This document shows positions 35,918-45,610 of a stretch of 64,000 nt of DNA, piece by piece. The DNA lies in assembly GCA_947494705.1 (NCBI GenBank), contig CANLVN010000003.1:186001-250000 (forward strand), given 5' to 3'. The stretch comes from an uncultured Erythrobacter sp. (GTDB lineage: Bacteria > Pseudomonadota > Alphaproteobacteria > Sphingomonadales > Sphingomonadaceae). The first letter of the stretch is position 1. Each line of letters opens with the position of its first letter. Below the pieces are notes generated by a model. It had not been told where the DNA came from, did not search any database, and was given only the letters and a program-made list of their open reading frames with translations. A program made the translations under genes and the position numbers.

Positions 35918-36981
35918 CGCTGTTCCCCGCGCGCATCTGCGACTTCGACCTCGGTTTCGGGGCGCTGCGGCGCATCGACGATCTCGACCGCCTGCCCGGT
36001 GCGCACTTTCTGCACGCCTTCGACGATGACGAGCGTGTCCCGGTCGATATCGCCATCGAGCAGGACAATGCCGTCACGTCGCGACGAGATCGTGACAGGG
36101 GTGCGCTGCGCCTCCCCATCCTCGACCGTGAAGACCGCCGATCCGTCGCCATCCCAGACGACTGCGGCTTCGGGCACGGAGGGCAGCTCGACCCCGGAAT
36201 CCACGAAGCGCACCGAGAAGCTCATACCGGGGCGAAAGGCGTCCTGCGAATTGCCGATCACGGTGCGGACCGTGTAGCTTCGCTGCTCCTGCTCAATCGC
36301 GCTATCGACCGCCTGAACGGTGGCCTTGATGACGCGGTCGGGATCGGAGAAGGCCACGACGTCCACCGTCTGACCTTCTCCCAGCCGATTGAACACCGCC
36401 TCGGGAGCGGCAAAGTCGACATAAAGCCGCGAGCGCTGGTCGAGCTGGGCGATAAGCGTTTGCGGGCTGACGCTATCGCCCGGATCGATCTCGGAAAAGC
36501 TGATATGGCCCGAGAACGGCGCGCGGATCGAGCGGCGGGCGAGCGCTACTGCGGCCTGGTCGCGCTCGATCTTCGCCGCCGCCAGTGCGGTTTCGCCTGC
36601 CTCGATCTGGCTTTCCGAAAGCGCTCCGGTGTCCTCGATCCGCCGATATCTCGCGAGCAGCTGCGCGGCTTCTTCGACCCGCACTTCGGCAAGTCGCAGC
36701 GCAAGGCGTTCGGCGCGCGCGTCGAGCTCGACCAACACCTTCCCCTCGCGCACATAGGCACCGGGATTGAAACGCACGGCGGTGACCCGGCCCGAAACTT
36801 CCGAATACAATTCCGCCGAACGGACCGCACGAGCGGTGCCGATGGCTTCGATCACCTGCTCCTCTTCGACGAACTCGGGTTGCTGCGCGACGACACTGAC
36901 AGACCGCTCGGTCCTCTCGCCCTCTTCGGATGAGCATGCGGTCACTGCCAGCAGCAGCAGGGCAGTCAGGAATGGGCGCAT
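35914..36981 (-). CDS. RND membrane fusion lipoprotein
   Basis: An ATG at 36981 gives 355 residues with a lipobox signal (MRPFLTALLLLAVTAC); the longer frame upstream has no such signal. The adaptor contains the lipoyl half GRVTAVRFNPGAYVREGKVLVELDARAE, an alpha-hairpin and the second half SIRAPFSGHISFSEIDPGDSVSPQTLIAQL, then beta-barrel and membrane-proximal domains. It is the first gene of the three-gene efflux operon. No regulator gene is adjacent. Confidence 0.9.
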   Translation of the reverse strand: MRPFLTALLLLAVTACSSEEGERTERSVSVVAQQPEFVEEEQVIEAIGTARAVRSAELYSEVSGRVTAVRFNPGAYVREGKVLVELDARAERLALRLAEVRVEEAAQLLARYRRIEDTGALSESQIEAGETALAAAKIERDQAAVALARRSIRAPFSGHISFSEIDPGDSVSPQTLIAQLDQRSRLYVDFAAPEAVFNRLGEGQTVDVVAFSDPDRVIKATVQAVDSAIEQEQRSYTVRTVIGNSQDAFRPGMSFSVRFVDSGVELPSVPEAAVVWDGDGSAVFTVEDGEAQRTPVTISSRRDGIVLLDGDIDRDTLVIVEGVQKVRTGQAVEIVDAPQRPETEVEVADARGEQR

Positions 36982-37303
36982 CGAATGAGGGGGTCCTGAG
37001 AAGGCGAAAGCATTGTTGAGACTACGCAAACCGAGTGGTTTCGGATGCAAGGGATAGCAGCAGGGACCGGCATCGCAACCGGCACGTGGCTGCGGGGATC
37101 GCAAGGGAGCATTCACCGACCGGTTGCGCGGCATCGGGACTCACGACTTTTACTTGGGTCTTGGCCTAGGCGATGCCTGAAAGAAGAAAAAGTCAAGTGC
37201 AGATTCAAGTGCTCAAAAATCGGTACTGGACATTGCGAAACTAGATTGTGGCAGGAAATTTTCAGGTCAAATATCCATCTGACTGAACTCAGGGGTATAA
37301 CAA
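36982..37303. promoter_or_regulatory. divergent intergenic region between efflux operon and TonB receptor
   Basis: The region contains the promoters of the leftward efflux operon and of the rightward TonB receptor. An 8-bp direct repeat TCAAGTGC occurs at 37193 and 37205 (12-bp period), about 100 bp ahead of the receptor start, and may be an operator. No ORF here has coding character. Confidence 0.35.
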
Positions 37304-40300
37304 ATGACTCGTTTTGACTTGAAAATGAATGCATTCCTTACTTCGACTGCACTTGTGGCCATGAGCCATGGTGCAGCCCTCGCGCAGACTGCCGCCCCCG
37401 AATCCGCCGCACAGGGCGAAGATACGGACAGCGAAATCGTGGTAATCGGGACACAGATTCAGGGCGCCCAGATCAACGATGTGCTGCCCGTTACCGTGCT
37501 TAGCGAGGTGGATATCGAGAACACGGGCGCGTCGTCGGGCGACGAGCTTTTCCGCAGCATCCCGCAGGCCGGGACTGTCGCTTTCAACGAACAGAATGCC
37601 ACGACTCAGAACAGCGCGCGCGGTGATGTCGGTTCGATCAACCTGCGCGATCTGGGCACGGGCAACACGCTGCTGCTGATCAACGGCCGACGCATGACGC
37701 TGCATCCGGGCTTCCAGACCGAACTGCTCGTTCCGGTCGTCAGCAGCGACACCAACGAAATTGCCCCGGGCAGCGTGCGTCGCATCGAAGTTCTGCGTGA
37801 CGGTGCCTCTGCCATATATGGCGCGGACGCGGTCGCGGGCGTGGTCAATACGATCCTGCGCGGCAATCGCACCGGTGGCTTCCTCGAAGGCGACTGGCGT
37901 GCGTCGGATGGTACGAGCCTCTACTCCTATTCCTTGAGTGGTGGCTATGGCTTCGATTTTGCCGACGGTCGCGCGAACCTCACGCTTTATGGAGGCTACT
38001 ACTACGAGAACGGCCTGCCCGCATCCGAGCGCCGTTATGCTGGCGAAGAGGATCGCCGCCCGCTCGTCGTCGGAACCCCGTTTGAGGACGATGCCTCTTT
38101 CAACAATCGCAACACGTTCGGCCCCTTCGGCCAGTTCGACATTCAGGCGCCGTCTAGCCGCACGCCGATTGGGGACGATGACTTCTATCTTCAGCCTTCG
38201 AGCTTCCCGGGCTGTCGTCTGGACTTCGGCAACGGCGTTTGTGCGCGCAACGGCACCACGCCGACCAGCGCGGTGCGCTACAACACCAATTTCGGCAACA
38301 ACTTGATCAGCGAGAAGAAGCGTTACAACGCGATGGCGCTGCTCAACTATGAACTGTCTAACAGCCTCGAAGCCTATTTCGAGGGCAGCTTCTATCGGTC
38401 TGAAAACCGCCGCAATATCGAAGCATCAGCAATTCTGAGCGCCGTTCCCGTCGGGATCGCCGCAGACGCATACTGGAATCCGTTTGGTCCGGTCGGCAGT
38501 CCGAACCGCCTCACCGATCCGGGCATCAGTATCGCAGCGGATGGCGCGGACCTAATCATGGAGCGTTATCGGTTCGTTGATGTCGGCAACCGCGACGTGA
38601 GCGTCGACAAGGACACCTACCGCCTCGTCGCAGGGTTGAAAGGCAATCTCGGTTCATGGGACTTCGACACCGGCTTCCTCTACTCCGAAGCCGATCTCGT
38701 CGACCTTGCGCGCAATCGCGTTTCGCTGACCCTGATGCAGAACCAGATCAACCTGACCACTCCCGACGCGTACAACCCCTTCAACGGCGGCTGCGTGGAC
38801 AGCGATCCGGGGCTGGGCGATTGCACGCCCAACCCGGCGAGTTCGATCGATCCGTTCCGCATCGATGTTTTCCGCAAGGGCGGTACCAGCCTCGCTCTGG
38901 CTGACTTCAAGATCAGCCGCGACGACCTGTTCGAGCTTCCCGGCGGAAATCTTGGGGTCGCTGGCGGGGTCGAGTGGCGGCGTGAGACCTTCTACGACGA
39001 CCGTGACCCGCGTCTCGACGGCACGATCACCTTCACCGACAGCGTAACCGGAGAGTTCAACGGTTCGGATGTAGCGGGTACCAGCCCGTCGCCTGATACC
39101 AGCGGTAACCGCAACGTCTATTCGGCATTCGCGGAGCTATTCGTGCCGGTTGTAGGTCCGGAAATGGGTATCCCATTGGTCAACGAGTTGAACGTCCAGA
39201 TCGCAGGGCGGCTCGAACACTTTGATGATATTAACGAAACCGCTGCGGTTCCCCGTGTGGCGGCGTCGTGGACTACTGTCCCCGGCGTAACGTTCCGCGG
39301 TGCATGGTCGCAGGGTTTCCGCGCTCCGAACCTCGTGCAGGTCAATGACGAAGGCACGACGCGTTCGAACACGCGCGACGACTTCGTGATCTGTCAGGCA
39401 CAGGTGGAAAAGGACATCATCGAAAATCTGGGCGCTTGCTCCGGTGCTGGTACGATTAGCTTCCGTTCGGGCACCGACCAACTGGTCCCTGAAGATAGCA
39501 CTAGCATCAACCTGGGCATCGTGCTCGAGCCGGGATTCATCCCGGGTCTGACGCTCACCGCCGATTACTGGCGCGTCAAGCAGGAGGGTCTTGTTGGCAC
39601 CTTCGGCGATGACAACGCGATCGCGCTCGACCTGTTGCGCCGCCAGAACGGCAGCTCGAATCCCAATGTCATTCGCGATGCTCCGACCGACGAGCAGCTT
39701 GCCTTGTTCGCGGGTACCACCCTCGATCCGGTGGGTTCGATCATCCAGGTGCTCGACCCCTATCTCAACCTCGATAGCCGTATTTCGAAGGGCTGGGACT
39801 TCGGAATGTTCTACCAAGTGCCTGATTTCGGCTTGGGCGACTTCCGTCTGCGCTTCAACGCGGCGCTGCTCGAAAGTTTTGTCCAGTCGGCCGGTCCGGA
39901 CGGACAGGAACTGCTCGACGGCATCGCCTCGGGAGCGCTCCCGACCGATGTCACTGTTGGTGGCCTGGGCGAATTGCTGGAGATCGAAGGACGGCCAGAA
40001 TGGCGCTTCAGCGGAGCGATCAACTGGGAAAGCGGGCCGGTCGATGTCGGTTTGTTCGCCAGCTATGTGGGTGAGGTATGGGACACGAGCGTCACTCGCG
40101 ACGTGCTGCTCGAAACCGACGACCCGAACGGTAATTTCTTCCGGGTCGACGACTTCCTGACCTTCAACCTGTCGGTATCCTATACCATCGAAAACAACAC
40201 CGCGCTCGACGGCACACGCCTGCGCTTCGCGATCAACAATCTGACCAATGAAGATCCGCCGCTCGCAGATGAAACCTATGGCTATTTTAGCGAACTACAT

Positions 40301-40348
40301 TCCGCACGCGGTCGCGTCTTCCACGTGGAGTTGCGCAAGAACTTCTAG
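37304..40348 (+). CDS. TonB-dependent outer membrane receptor (paralogue 1)
   Basis: The 1014-residue protein has a signal peptide (cleaved near AALAQ), a TonB box-like segment EIVVIGTQI, a plug domain with NTLLLINGRRM and SVRRIEVLRDGASAIYGADAVAGVVNTIL, and a C-terminal barrel ending FHVELRKNF. It resembles sphingomonad receptors for peptides or glycans rather than classical siderophore receptors. It is closely similar along its whole length to the receptor encoded at 48498-51617. The following gene is a secreted hydrolase on the same strand, separated by a hairpin. Confidence 0.93.
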   Translation: MTRFDLKMNAFLTSTALVAMSHGAALAQTAAPESAAQGEDTDSEIVVIGTQIQGAQINDVLPVTVLSEVDIENTGASSGDELFRSIPQAGTVAFNEQNATTQNSARGDVGSINLRDLGTGNTLLLINGRRMTLHPGFQTELLVPVVSSDTNEIAPGSVRRIEVLRDGASAIYGADAVAGVVNTILRGNRTGGFLEGDWRASDGTSLYSYSLSGGYGFDFADGRANLTLYGGYYYENGLPASERRYAGEEDRRPLVVGTPFEDDASFNNRNTFGPFGQFDIQAPSSRTPIGDDDFYLQPSSFPGCRLDFGNGVCARNGTTPTSAVRYNTNFGNNLISEKKRYNAMALLNYELSNSLEAYFEGSFYRSENRRNIEASAILSAVPVGIAADAYWNPFGPVGSPNRLTDPGISIAADGADLIMERYRFVDVGNRDVSVDKDTYRLVAGLKGNLGSWDFDTGFLYSEADLVDLARNRVSLTLMQNQINLTTPDAYNPFNGGCVDSDPGLGDCTPNPASSIDPFRIDVFRKGGTSLALADFKISRDDLFELPGGNLGVAGGVEWRRETFYDDRDPRLDGTITFTDSVTGEFNGSDVAGTSPSPDTSGNRNVYSAFAELFVPVVGPEMGIPLVNELNVQIAGRLEHFDDINETAAVPRVAASWTTVPGVTFRGAWSQGFRAPNLVQVNDEGTTRSNTRDDFVICQAQVEKDIIENLGACSGAGTISFRSGTDQLVPEDSTSINLGIVLEPGFIPGLTLTADYWRVKQEGLVGTFGDDNAIALDLLRRQNGSSNPNVIRDAPTDEQLALFAGTTLDPVGSIIQVLDPYLNLDSRISKGWDFGMFYQVPDFGLGDFRLRFNAALLESFVQSAGPDGQELLDGIASGALPTDVTVGGLGELLEIEGRPEWRFSGAINWESGPVDVGLFASYVGEVWDTSVTRDVLLETDDPNGNFFRVDDFLTFNLSVSYTIENNTALDGTRLRFAINNLTNEDPPLADETYGYFSELHSARGRVFHVELRKNF

Positions 40349-40369
40349 AGGAGGCTCGCAAACCTCCGG

Positions 40370-40388
40370 GAGCGGGAATGTCCCGCTC
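40370..40388 (+). promoter_or_regulatory. intercistronic hairpin after the TonB receptor
   Basis: A perfect 8-bp stem GAGCGGGA/TCCCGCTC with a 3-base loop ATG follows the receptor stop by 22 bases and has no T-run. It may stabilise the receptor message or lower readthrough into the hydrolase gene. Function inferred. Confidence 0.4.
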
Positions 40389-40449
40389 GCGGCTCGGAGG
40401 GATTGCTTTGGCGCAGCCATCGCGGCACGGTCAGGACATGGGAGGGAAA

Positions 40450-41349
40450 ATGCCGAACCATTTTTTGACATGGGCCGCGATGGCCGCCTGCGCATTGGTG
40501 CTCCCGGCCCAATCGACATTCGCGGTGGCGGGGCAGACATCGTCCGCGCAAGGGCTGGCTGAAGGCAGTGCGAATTTCGTTTTCAGCGGCTGGGAAGGCC
40601 CGGCTCTGACGGTGTGGACGTATGTGCCGGCCGGCGTCGACAAGGCCACCGCGCCCATCGCGATCATAATGCACGGTGCCAATCGCAATGCTGACGATTA
40701 CCGGGATGCCTGGGCAGACGAGGCTGAGAAGGGAGGCTTCATCGTCGTCGCCCCCAGTTTTCCGAAAGACGATTTTCCCGGTGCTCGAAGCTACAATATG
40801 GGCGGCGTTCTCGATCAAACGGGCAACCCGCGGCCACGCAGCAGCTGGAGTTTCTCCGCCATCGAACCGCTTTTCGATGATGTCGTGGCGCGGCTGGGTG
40901 GGCATCAGACGCATTATACGATTTATGGCCATTCGGCAGGCTCGCAATTCGTCCATCGCTTTTTGTTTTTCATGCCCGATACGCGGGCGAAGAGGTTCAT
41001 GGCAGCGAATGCCGGCTGGTACACCTTCGTCGAATTCGAGACAGCCTTTCCCTTCGGTCTCGACGGGACCCCGGTGAACGAGGATCGCCTGCGCGACATA
41101 CTTGCAAAGGATCTCGTAGTGCTTCTGGGTGATCGGGACACCGATAGCGATCATCGCCTGCTCAACCGCAGCCGAGAAGCCATGAGGCAGGGCCGGCACC
41201 GGTTCGCGCGCGGTCAGGCCTTCTACGAGAGCGCCAGAAAGCTGGCCAAGGAGAAAGGCTGGGCATTCGGCTGGTCCCTCAGGGAAGTAGAGGGCGTGGT
41301 GCATTCCAATTCCGGCATGGCCGAAGGCAGCTGGGACCTCATTGAATAG
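40450..41349 (+). CDS. secreted alpha/beta hydrolase
   Basis: The ATG at 40450 has GGAGGG a few bases upstream and gives 299 residues; earlier in-frame starts lack a signal peptide. The signal peptide (MPNHFLTWAAMAACALVLPAQSTFA) directs it to the periplasm. The fold is PHB-depolymerase/feruloyl-esterase-like: IAIIMHGANRNADDYRD (oxyanion strand), nucleophile elbow YGHSAGSQ, acid candidate LLGDRDTDSD and a C-terminal His in VVHSNSG. An esterase or amidase acting on the substrate handled by the neighbouring receptor is inferred. Its 3' end is four bases from the convergent transporter gene. Confidence 0.8.
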   Translation: MPNHFLTWAAMAACALVLPAQSTFAVAGQTSSAQGLAEGSANFVFSGWEGPALTVWTYVPAGVDKATAPIAIIMHGANRNADDYRDAWADEAEKGGFIVVAPSFPKDDFPGARSYNMGGVLDQTGNPRPRSSWSFSAIEPLFDDVVARLGGHQTHYTIYGHSAGSQFVHRFLFFMPDTRAKRFMAANAGWYTFVEFETAFPFGLDGTPVNEDRLRDILAKDLVVLLGDRDTDSDHRLLNRSREAMRQGRHRFARGQAFYESARKLAKEKGWAFGWSLREVEGVVHSNSGMAEGSWDLIE

Positions 41350-41353
41350 AGAT

Positions 41354-42892
41354 TCAGCCGAAGGTCAGACCGAGAGCCATTCCGCCAAGCAGGTAAACGA
41401 AGCCTGTCACCAGCGCGATCCCGATCAGGTTCAGAACCAATCCACCGCGCGCCATCTGGCCGATGGAAACGACCCCGGTGCTGAAGACGATAGCATTGGG
41501 AGGTGTCCCCACCGGTAGCATGAACGCGCAAGTCGCCGCCAATGCAGCAGGAATCAGCAAACTCATCGGGTCTGCCCCGATCCCGAGTGCCACCCCACCA
41601 AGTACCGGTATGAAGGTGGCGGCGGTTGCGGTGTTGCTGGTCACTTCGGTTAGGAAAAGAACAATCGCTACGATCGCTGCAATCAGGAGGATTGCGGGCA
41701 GGGCGGCCAATCCGCTCACTTGCTGGCCGAACCAGTCGTCGAGCCCGGTTCCCGCCACCGCTCCGGCAAGGCTGAGCCCGCCACCGAAAAGCAGGAGCAC
41801 TCCCCACGGCAGGCCTTCTTCTGCATCCTTCCAGTCGAGCACCATGCGGGTGCGCCCTTCGCCGGGGAGGAAGAACAGGGCAATTGCTGCGGTCATGGCG
41901 ATGACAGTGTCATCGAAGCCGCCGAGCCAGGGCGCGGCGGAAGTCACTGCGGGCAGTTCGGCGAGAAGGCCTGGCGCCACCCAAAGGAACGCCGCCGAGC
42001 CGAAAGTCAGTGCCACCATCCGTTCACCCTGGCTCATCGAGCCGAGTTTCGCGATCTCGCCCTCTATCAACTGCTCGCCGCCCGGGATTTCGTCGAGTTC
42101 GAAGCGGTACAGCAACCTTGTCATCAAAGCCCAGCCGATCATGATGAACGTCACGGCCAGCGGGAAGCCCAGCATCATCCAGTTCACAAAGCCAATTTCG
42201 ATGTCCAGTTCGTCGCTGGCATAGCCTGCGATGATTGCGTTTGGCGGGCTGCCCAGAAGCGTGCCCAGGCCTCCCATGCTCGCCGACCACGCGATCGCTA
42301 GGACGAGGCAGGTCCCAAAAGCGGCAACTTCGGGGTCTATGTCGCCGGTCAGCAATTGCTTGTCCGCCTCGGCGCTGCGCCCCGACATTCCCTTGCCCGA
42401 TACCAGAGCGAGGACCGAAAAGCCGATGGGCAGCATCATCAGGGTGGTGGCGGTGTTCGACACCCACATCGAGAGGAAGCCGGTGGCGATCATCATGCCC
42501 AGCACGATCCGGGTTGGCGACACCCCGACGCGTGCCAGGGTATGCAGCGCGATGCGGCGGTGCAGGCCCCATTTCTCCATCGCGATGGCAAGCATGAAGC
42601 CGCCCAGGAAAAGGAAAACGATGGGATTCGTATAGGCTGAAGTGGTCTCGGCCACGCCGCGCTCTGTCAGTGCAGGGATGAGGACGATCGGCAGCAGTGA
42701 TGTCACCGCCAGCGGTATTGCCTCGCTGATCCACCAGAACGCCATGAGCGTAGCTACCGCCGCTACCATCCTGGCATCGGGGTCGATTTGCGCGCTGCCC
42801 ATCAAGGCATAGACGAGCAGCGCCAGCGCGATACCCGCAATACGCAGGATCCAGATCACCGAAGCACTACGCTGGCTCTCAGCTTCGCTCAC
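41354..42892 (-). CDS. DASS/SLC13-family dicarboxylate:sodium symporter
   Basis: The 512-residue polytopic protein has about eleven helices and both family signatures: SNTATTLMMLPI near residue 150 and SNTATAATFIPVL near 430, each placed at a re-entrant hairpin. DASS transporters import C4-dicarboxylates such as succinate, fumarate and malate, or sulfate. The start overlaps the stop of the lyase gene by four bases, which implies translational coupling and a shared substrate chain: the lyase would release fumarate for this carrier to take up. Confidence 0.9.
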   Translation of the reverse strand: MSEAESQRSASVIWILRIAGIALALLVYALMGSAQIDPDARMVAAVATLMAFWWISEAIPLAVTSLLPIVLIPALTERGVAETTSAYTNPIVFLFLGGFMLAIAMEKWGLHRRIALHTLARVGVSPTRIVLGMMIATGFLSMWVSNTATTLMMLPIGFSVLALVSGKGMSGRSAEADKQLLTGDIDPEVAAFGTCLVLAIAWSASMGGLGTLLGSPPNAIIAGYASDELDIEIGFVNWMMLGFPLAVTFIMIGWALMTRLLYRFELDEIPGGEQLIEGEIAKLGSMSQGERMVALTFGSAAFLWVAPGLLAELPAVTSAAPWLGGFDDTVIAMTAAIALFFLPGEGRTRMVLDWKDAEEGLPWGVLLLFGGGLSLAGAVAGTGLDDWFGQQVSGLAALPAILLIAAIVAIVLFLTEVTSNTATAATFIPVLGGVALGIGADPMSLLIPAALAATCAFMLPVGTPPNAIVFSTGVVSIGQMARGGLVLNLIGIALVTGFVYLLGGMALGLTFG

Positions 42893-44301
42893 GGCTGGTC
42901 CCCTTTTGCGGCGGCTTCCCGAACGACCCGTTCAACCTGCTCGATTGCGGGCGCCTCGATCTGTGCGGGGTCGAGCAAGGCATCGATCCGGGCGGGTGAG
43001 AGATGCGTGGTCACGCGATTTTCCGCCTTGAGTGCGCTGGCGAAATCCGTGCCATTTGCATAGGCCGCTTTGATCACCTTCTTGACCAGGGCCTCGGCCT
43101 CTTCGCGAGGCATGTGATCGGCGAGGGCGAAAGCAACGCGCTGTGACAGTGCAAAGCCGCGTGTCAGGTTGATGTTCGCCATCATGCGTGCCTCGTCCAC
43201 CTCCAGTTCTGCCAAAAGCGTGTTGAGCGTGCGGGCCGCAGCGACGGAATCGACAGCAATCTCTTCGATGACCGGGGTCATGCGCGACGTGTTATCACGC
43301 TCAAAAAGGTTGACGACGTCGTCGAGCATCACTTCTGCGAGGCGAGGGATCGTGCGCCCTGCATGGACGAGACGTTCGGGTGCACGTGGATTGCGTTTGT
43401 GTGGCATTGAGCTCGATCCGACCGTTCCCTCAGGCTCGGCCTCCCGCACTTCTCCGATATCGGTGCCCTGCAGCAGAAACAGCTCCTGACCGATCCGCTG
43501 ATGCGACCGCGCGATCAACGCGAGCGTCAATGCGTATTCGGCGAGCACGTCGCGCGTGCCGTTCCAATCGGCGGCATAAGGCGTGTCCATCCCGAGTTCT
43601 GCGGCGAAGCTCTGCTCGACCGCGATGGCCTCGTCGCCGAGACCCGAATAATTGCCGACTGCACCCTTGAGGATTGCAGACCGGCGCAGGCGCGCGCGCA
43701 CCTCGGACAGCCTTTCACGGTGGCGTGCATATTCGCCGATCCAGACACTGACCTTCTTACCGAAAGTAATTGGTTGCGCATGCTGGCCCAAGGTGCGCCC
43801 GATCATAGGCGTCTGCGCGTGAGCCTCGGCCAACGAGCTCATCGTTTCGATAGTGGTGGCAAGGCAGTCGTCGAGAGCATTCAGAGAGCGTTCGGCCTGG
43901 ATAATCGTCGCGGTTCCATAAATGTCGACGGTAGTTGCGCCGAAATGCACATACTGGTCACCGGCATCATCGAGGCTCTCGCGCCATACGTTCAGCAAAG
44001 CCACCATGCGGTGGTTCACCACGTCGTATTCCGCATCGAACGCGGCTTCGGGCACGAGCGCGCTTCGCGCCTTTCCGGAGATGTCGAGCGCGGCCTCTTT
44101 AGGGATCACGCCATGCATCGCCTGGGCGCGTGCCATGGCGGCCTCGACGTCGAGGATGATCTGGGTCTGCTCCTCGTATTCGAACAGAGAGCGTACCTCA
44201 CGTGGAGAACAGGTTAGGGCCGAAGCAGGAACCGCCAAAAAGGCCATTCCGGTGGCCAGCACACACATCGCGAGTTTGCGAATATTCCCTCTCCCTCTCA
44301 C
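42889..44301 (-). CDS. exported aspartase/fumarase-superfamily lyase
   Basis: A GTG at 44301 gives 470 residues with a good signal peptide (MRGRGNIRKLAMCVLATGMAFLAVPASA); ATG 44268 is the alternative, and the longer frame overlaps the divergent gene. The catalytic core has all superfamily regions: HFGATTVDIYGTATI, MIGRTLGQHAQPITFGKKV and the signature GSSSMPHKRNP near residue 293 carrying the catalytic Ser loop. These enzymes eliminate fumarate from succinyl-type C-N adducts (adenylosuccinate, argininosuccinate, EDDS) or open carboxymuconolactone. They are normally cytoplasmic; an exported form is unusual. Coupled to the DASS gene, it probably yields fumarate in the periplasm. Confidence 0.85.
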   Translation of the reverse strand: MRGRGNIRKLAMCVLATGMAFLAVPASALTCSPREVRSLFEYEEQTQIILDVEAAMARAQAMHGVIPKEAALDISGKARSALVPEAAFDAEYDVVNHRMVALLNVWRESLDDAGDQYVHFGATTVDIYGTATIIQAERSLNALDDCLATTIETMSSLAEAHAQTPMIGRTLGQHAQPITFGKKVSVWIGEYARHRERLSEVRARLRRSAILKGAVGNYSGLGDEAIAVEQSFAAELGMDTPYAADWNGTRDVLAEYALTLALIARSHQRIGQELFLLQGTDIGEVREAEPEGTVGSSSMPHKRNPRAPERLVHAGRTIPRLAEVMLDDVVNLFERDNTSRMTPVIEEIAVDSVAAARTLNTLLAELEVDEARMMANINLTRGFALSQRVAFALADHMPREEAEALVKKVIKAAYANGTDFASALKAENRVTTHLSPARIDALLDPAQIEAPAIEQVERVVREAAAKGDQP

Positions 44302-44401
44302 CCGCTCATAGACCGCATTTATACGCCTCCCGTCAATTGCTCGTAGCGCTAAGGAAGCGCAAACTTCACCATTGCCGAAATAACGCAAAAAGGGACCGGG
44401 T

Positions 44402-45610
44402 TTGGCGCGCAAGGCAGTAGTTATCGGGGCGGGGGTGATCGGGGTTGCGTCGGCCTATGCGCTGGCGCGGCGTGGCTGGCAGGTTGTGCTGCTCGATCGC
44501 GAAGAAGGCCCGGCGATGGGGGCAAGCCATTCGAACGGCGCGCAGCTTAGCTATTGCTTCACCGACGCGCTTGGCAGTCCGGCGACTTTTGCCGCGCTGC
44601 CCAGGCTTGTCATGGGACGCGGTGGCGTCTCTTTTCGACTGGACGCGCGGCCCGATTATCTTGCCTGGCTGCTCGCCTTTGCGCGCAATTGCACCTTCGG
44701 GAGGTTCCGCGAGAACACGCTGGCGACCTATGCGCTGGCACAGGAATCGCGCACGGCGATGGAGGCTTTGTGCGAGAATCACGATCTCGATTTCAGGCAC
44801 CACGTCGCGGGCAAGGTTTACTTGCTCTACACGGATAGGGACAAGCGCCGCGCCGAGACGGTCCGCACGCTCAAGCGTAAGGCTGGCTGCGAACAGCACT
44901 ATGTCCCTCGAGAGGAGCTGGCTCAGCTCGATCCTGCGCTGGTCGGCCTCGATCCTGAAGTTACTGGCGCGATCTCCACCCCTTCAGAGGTGGTCGGCGA
45001 CGCACTGCTGTTCTGCCGCGCATTGCGCTTCGTGCTTGAGCGCGAATACGGCATGGTCTCGCACTTCGGGTCTGAAGTGCGCAGCGTCGATCAGGGCGAG
45101 GGCGGGGCCTTGGTGACACTGGCGAGTGGCGAAACGGTGACAGGCGATGTCGCAGTCATTGCCGGCGGCAGCGACAGCAACCGCTTGCTTGCACCGCGTG
45201 GAGAGCGGGCGATGATCGAGGCAATGAAGGGCTACTCCTTTGAAATCCCGGCTACCGCATGTTCGCCGCATATTTCGGTCACCGATTCCAAACGGCGACT
45301 GGTTTTTACGCGGCTCGGCGAGAAGGTACGTGTCGCCGGGATCGCGGAATTGGGCAACGCCTCGCGCGAAATCGAGCCTGACCGGATTGCATGGTTGATC
45401 GACGCGGCTCGCGATTGCCTGCCTGATGGCGGCGACTATTCGCGCCCGACTCGCGAATGGGCCGGTCTTCGCCCTATGACACCCGATACGCAGCCGATAA
45501 TCCGCAGGGCCGGACCCTCCCTGGCGATAAACACGGGGCACGGCGCCTTGGGATGGACGCTGGCGATGGGATCGGGCGAGCGTCTCGCAGACCTGCTCGA
45601 TCAGTCCTGA
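44402..45610 (+). CDS. dadA: D-amino acid dehydrogenase (DadA-type FAD oxidoreductase)
   Basis: A TTG start with AAGGGA a few bases upstream gives 402 residues. The N-terminal Rossmann motif VVIGAGVIGVASAYALARRG and the C-terminal TGHGALGWTLAMGSGERLADLL are typical of DadA, which oxidises D-amino acids to 2-oxo acids and passes electrons to the respiratory chain at the inner membrane. HSNGAQLSYCF matches the family's active-site entrance. It is divergent from the lyase/DASS operon, and its last ten bases overlap the convergent deacylase gene. It fits the D-amino acid theme of its neighbours. Confidence 0.88.
   Translation: MARKAVVIGAGVIGVASAYALARRGWQVVLLDREEGPAMGASHSNGAQLSYCFTDALGSPATFAALPRLVMGRGGVSFRLDARPDYLAWLLAFARNCTFGRFRENTLATYALAQESRTAMEALCENHDLDFRHHVAGKVYLLYTDRDKRRAETVRTLKRKAGCEQHYVPREELAQLDPALVGLDPEVTGAISTPSEVVGDALLFCRALRFVLEREYGMVSHFGSEVRSVDQGEGGALVTLASGETVTGDVAVIAGGSDSNRLLAPRGERAMIEAMKGYSFEIPATACSPHISVTDSKRRLVFTRLGEKVRVAGIAELGNASREIEPDRIAWLIDAARDCLPDGGDYSRPTREWAGLRPMTPDTQPIIRRAGPSLAINTGHGALGWTLAMGSGERLADLLDQS

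Noticed and set aside
44302-44412. Upstream extension of the exported lyase
   Set aside because: It would overlap the divergent dehydrogenase start and hide the signal peptide inside the protein.
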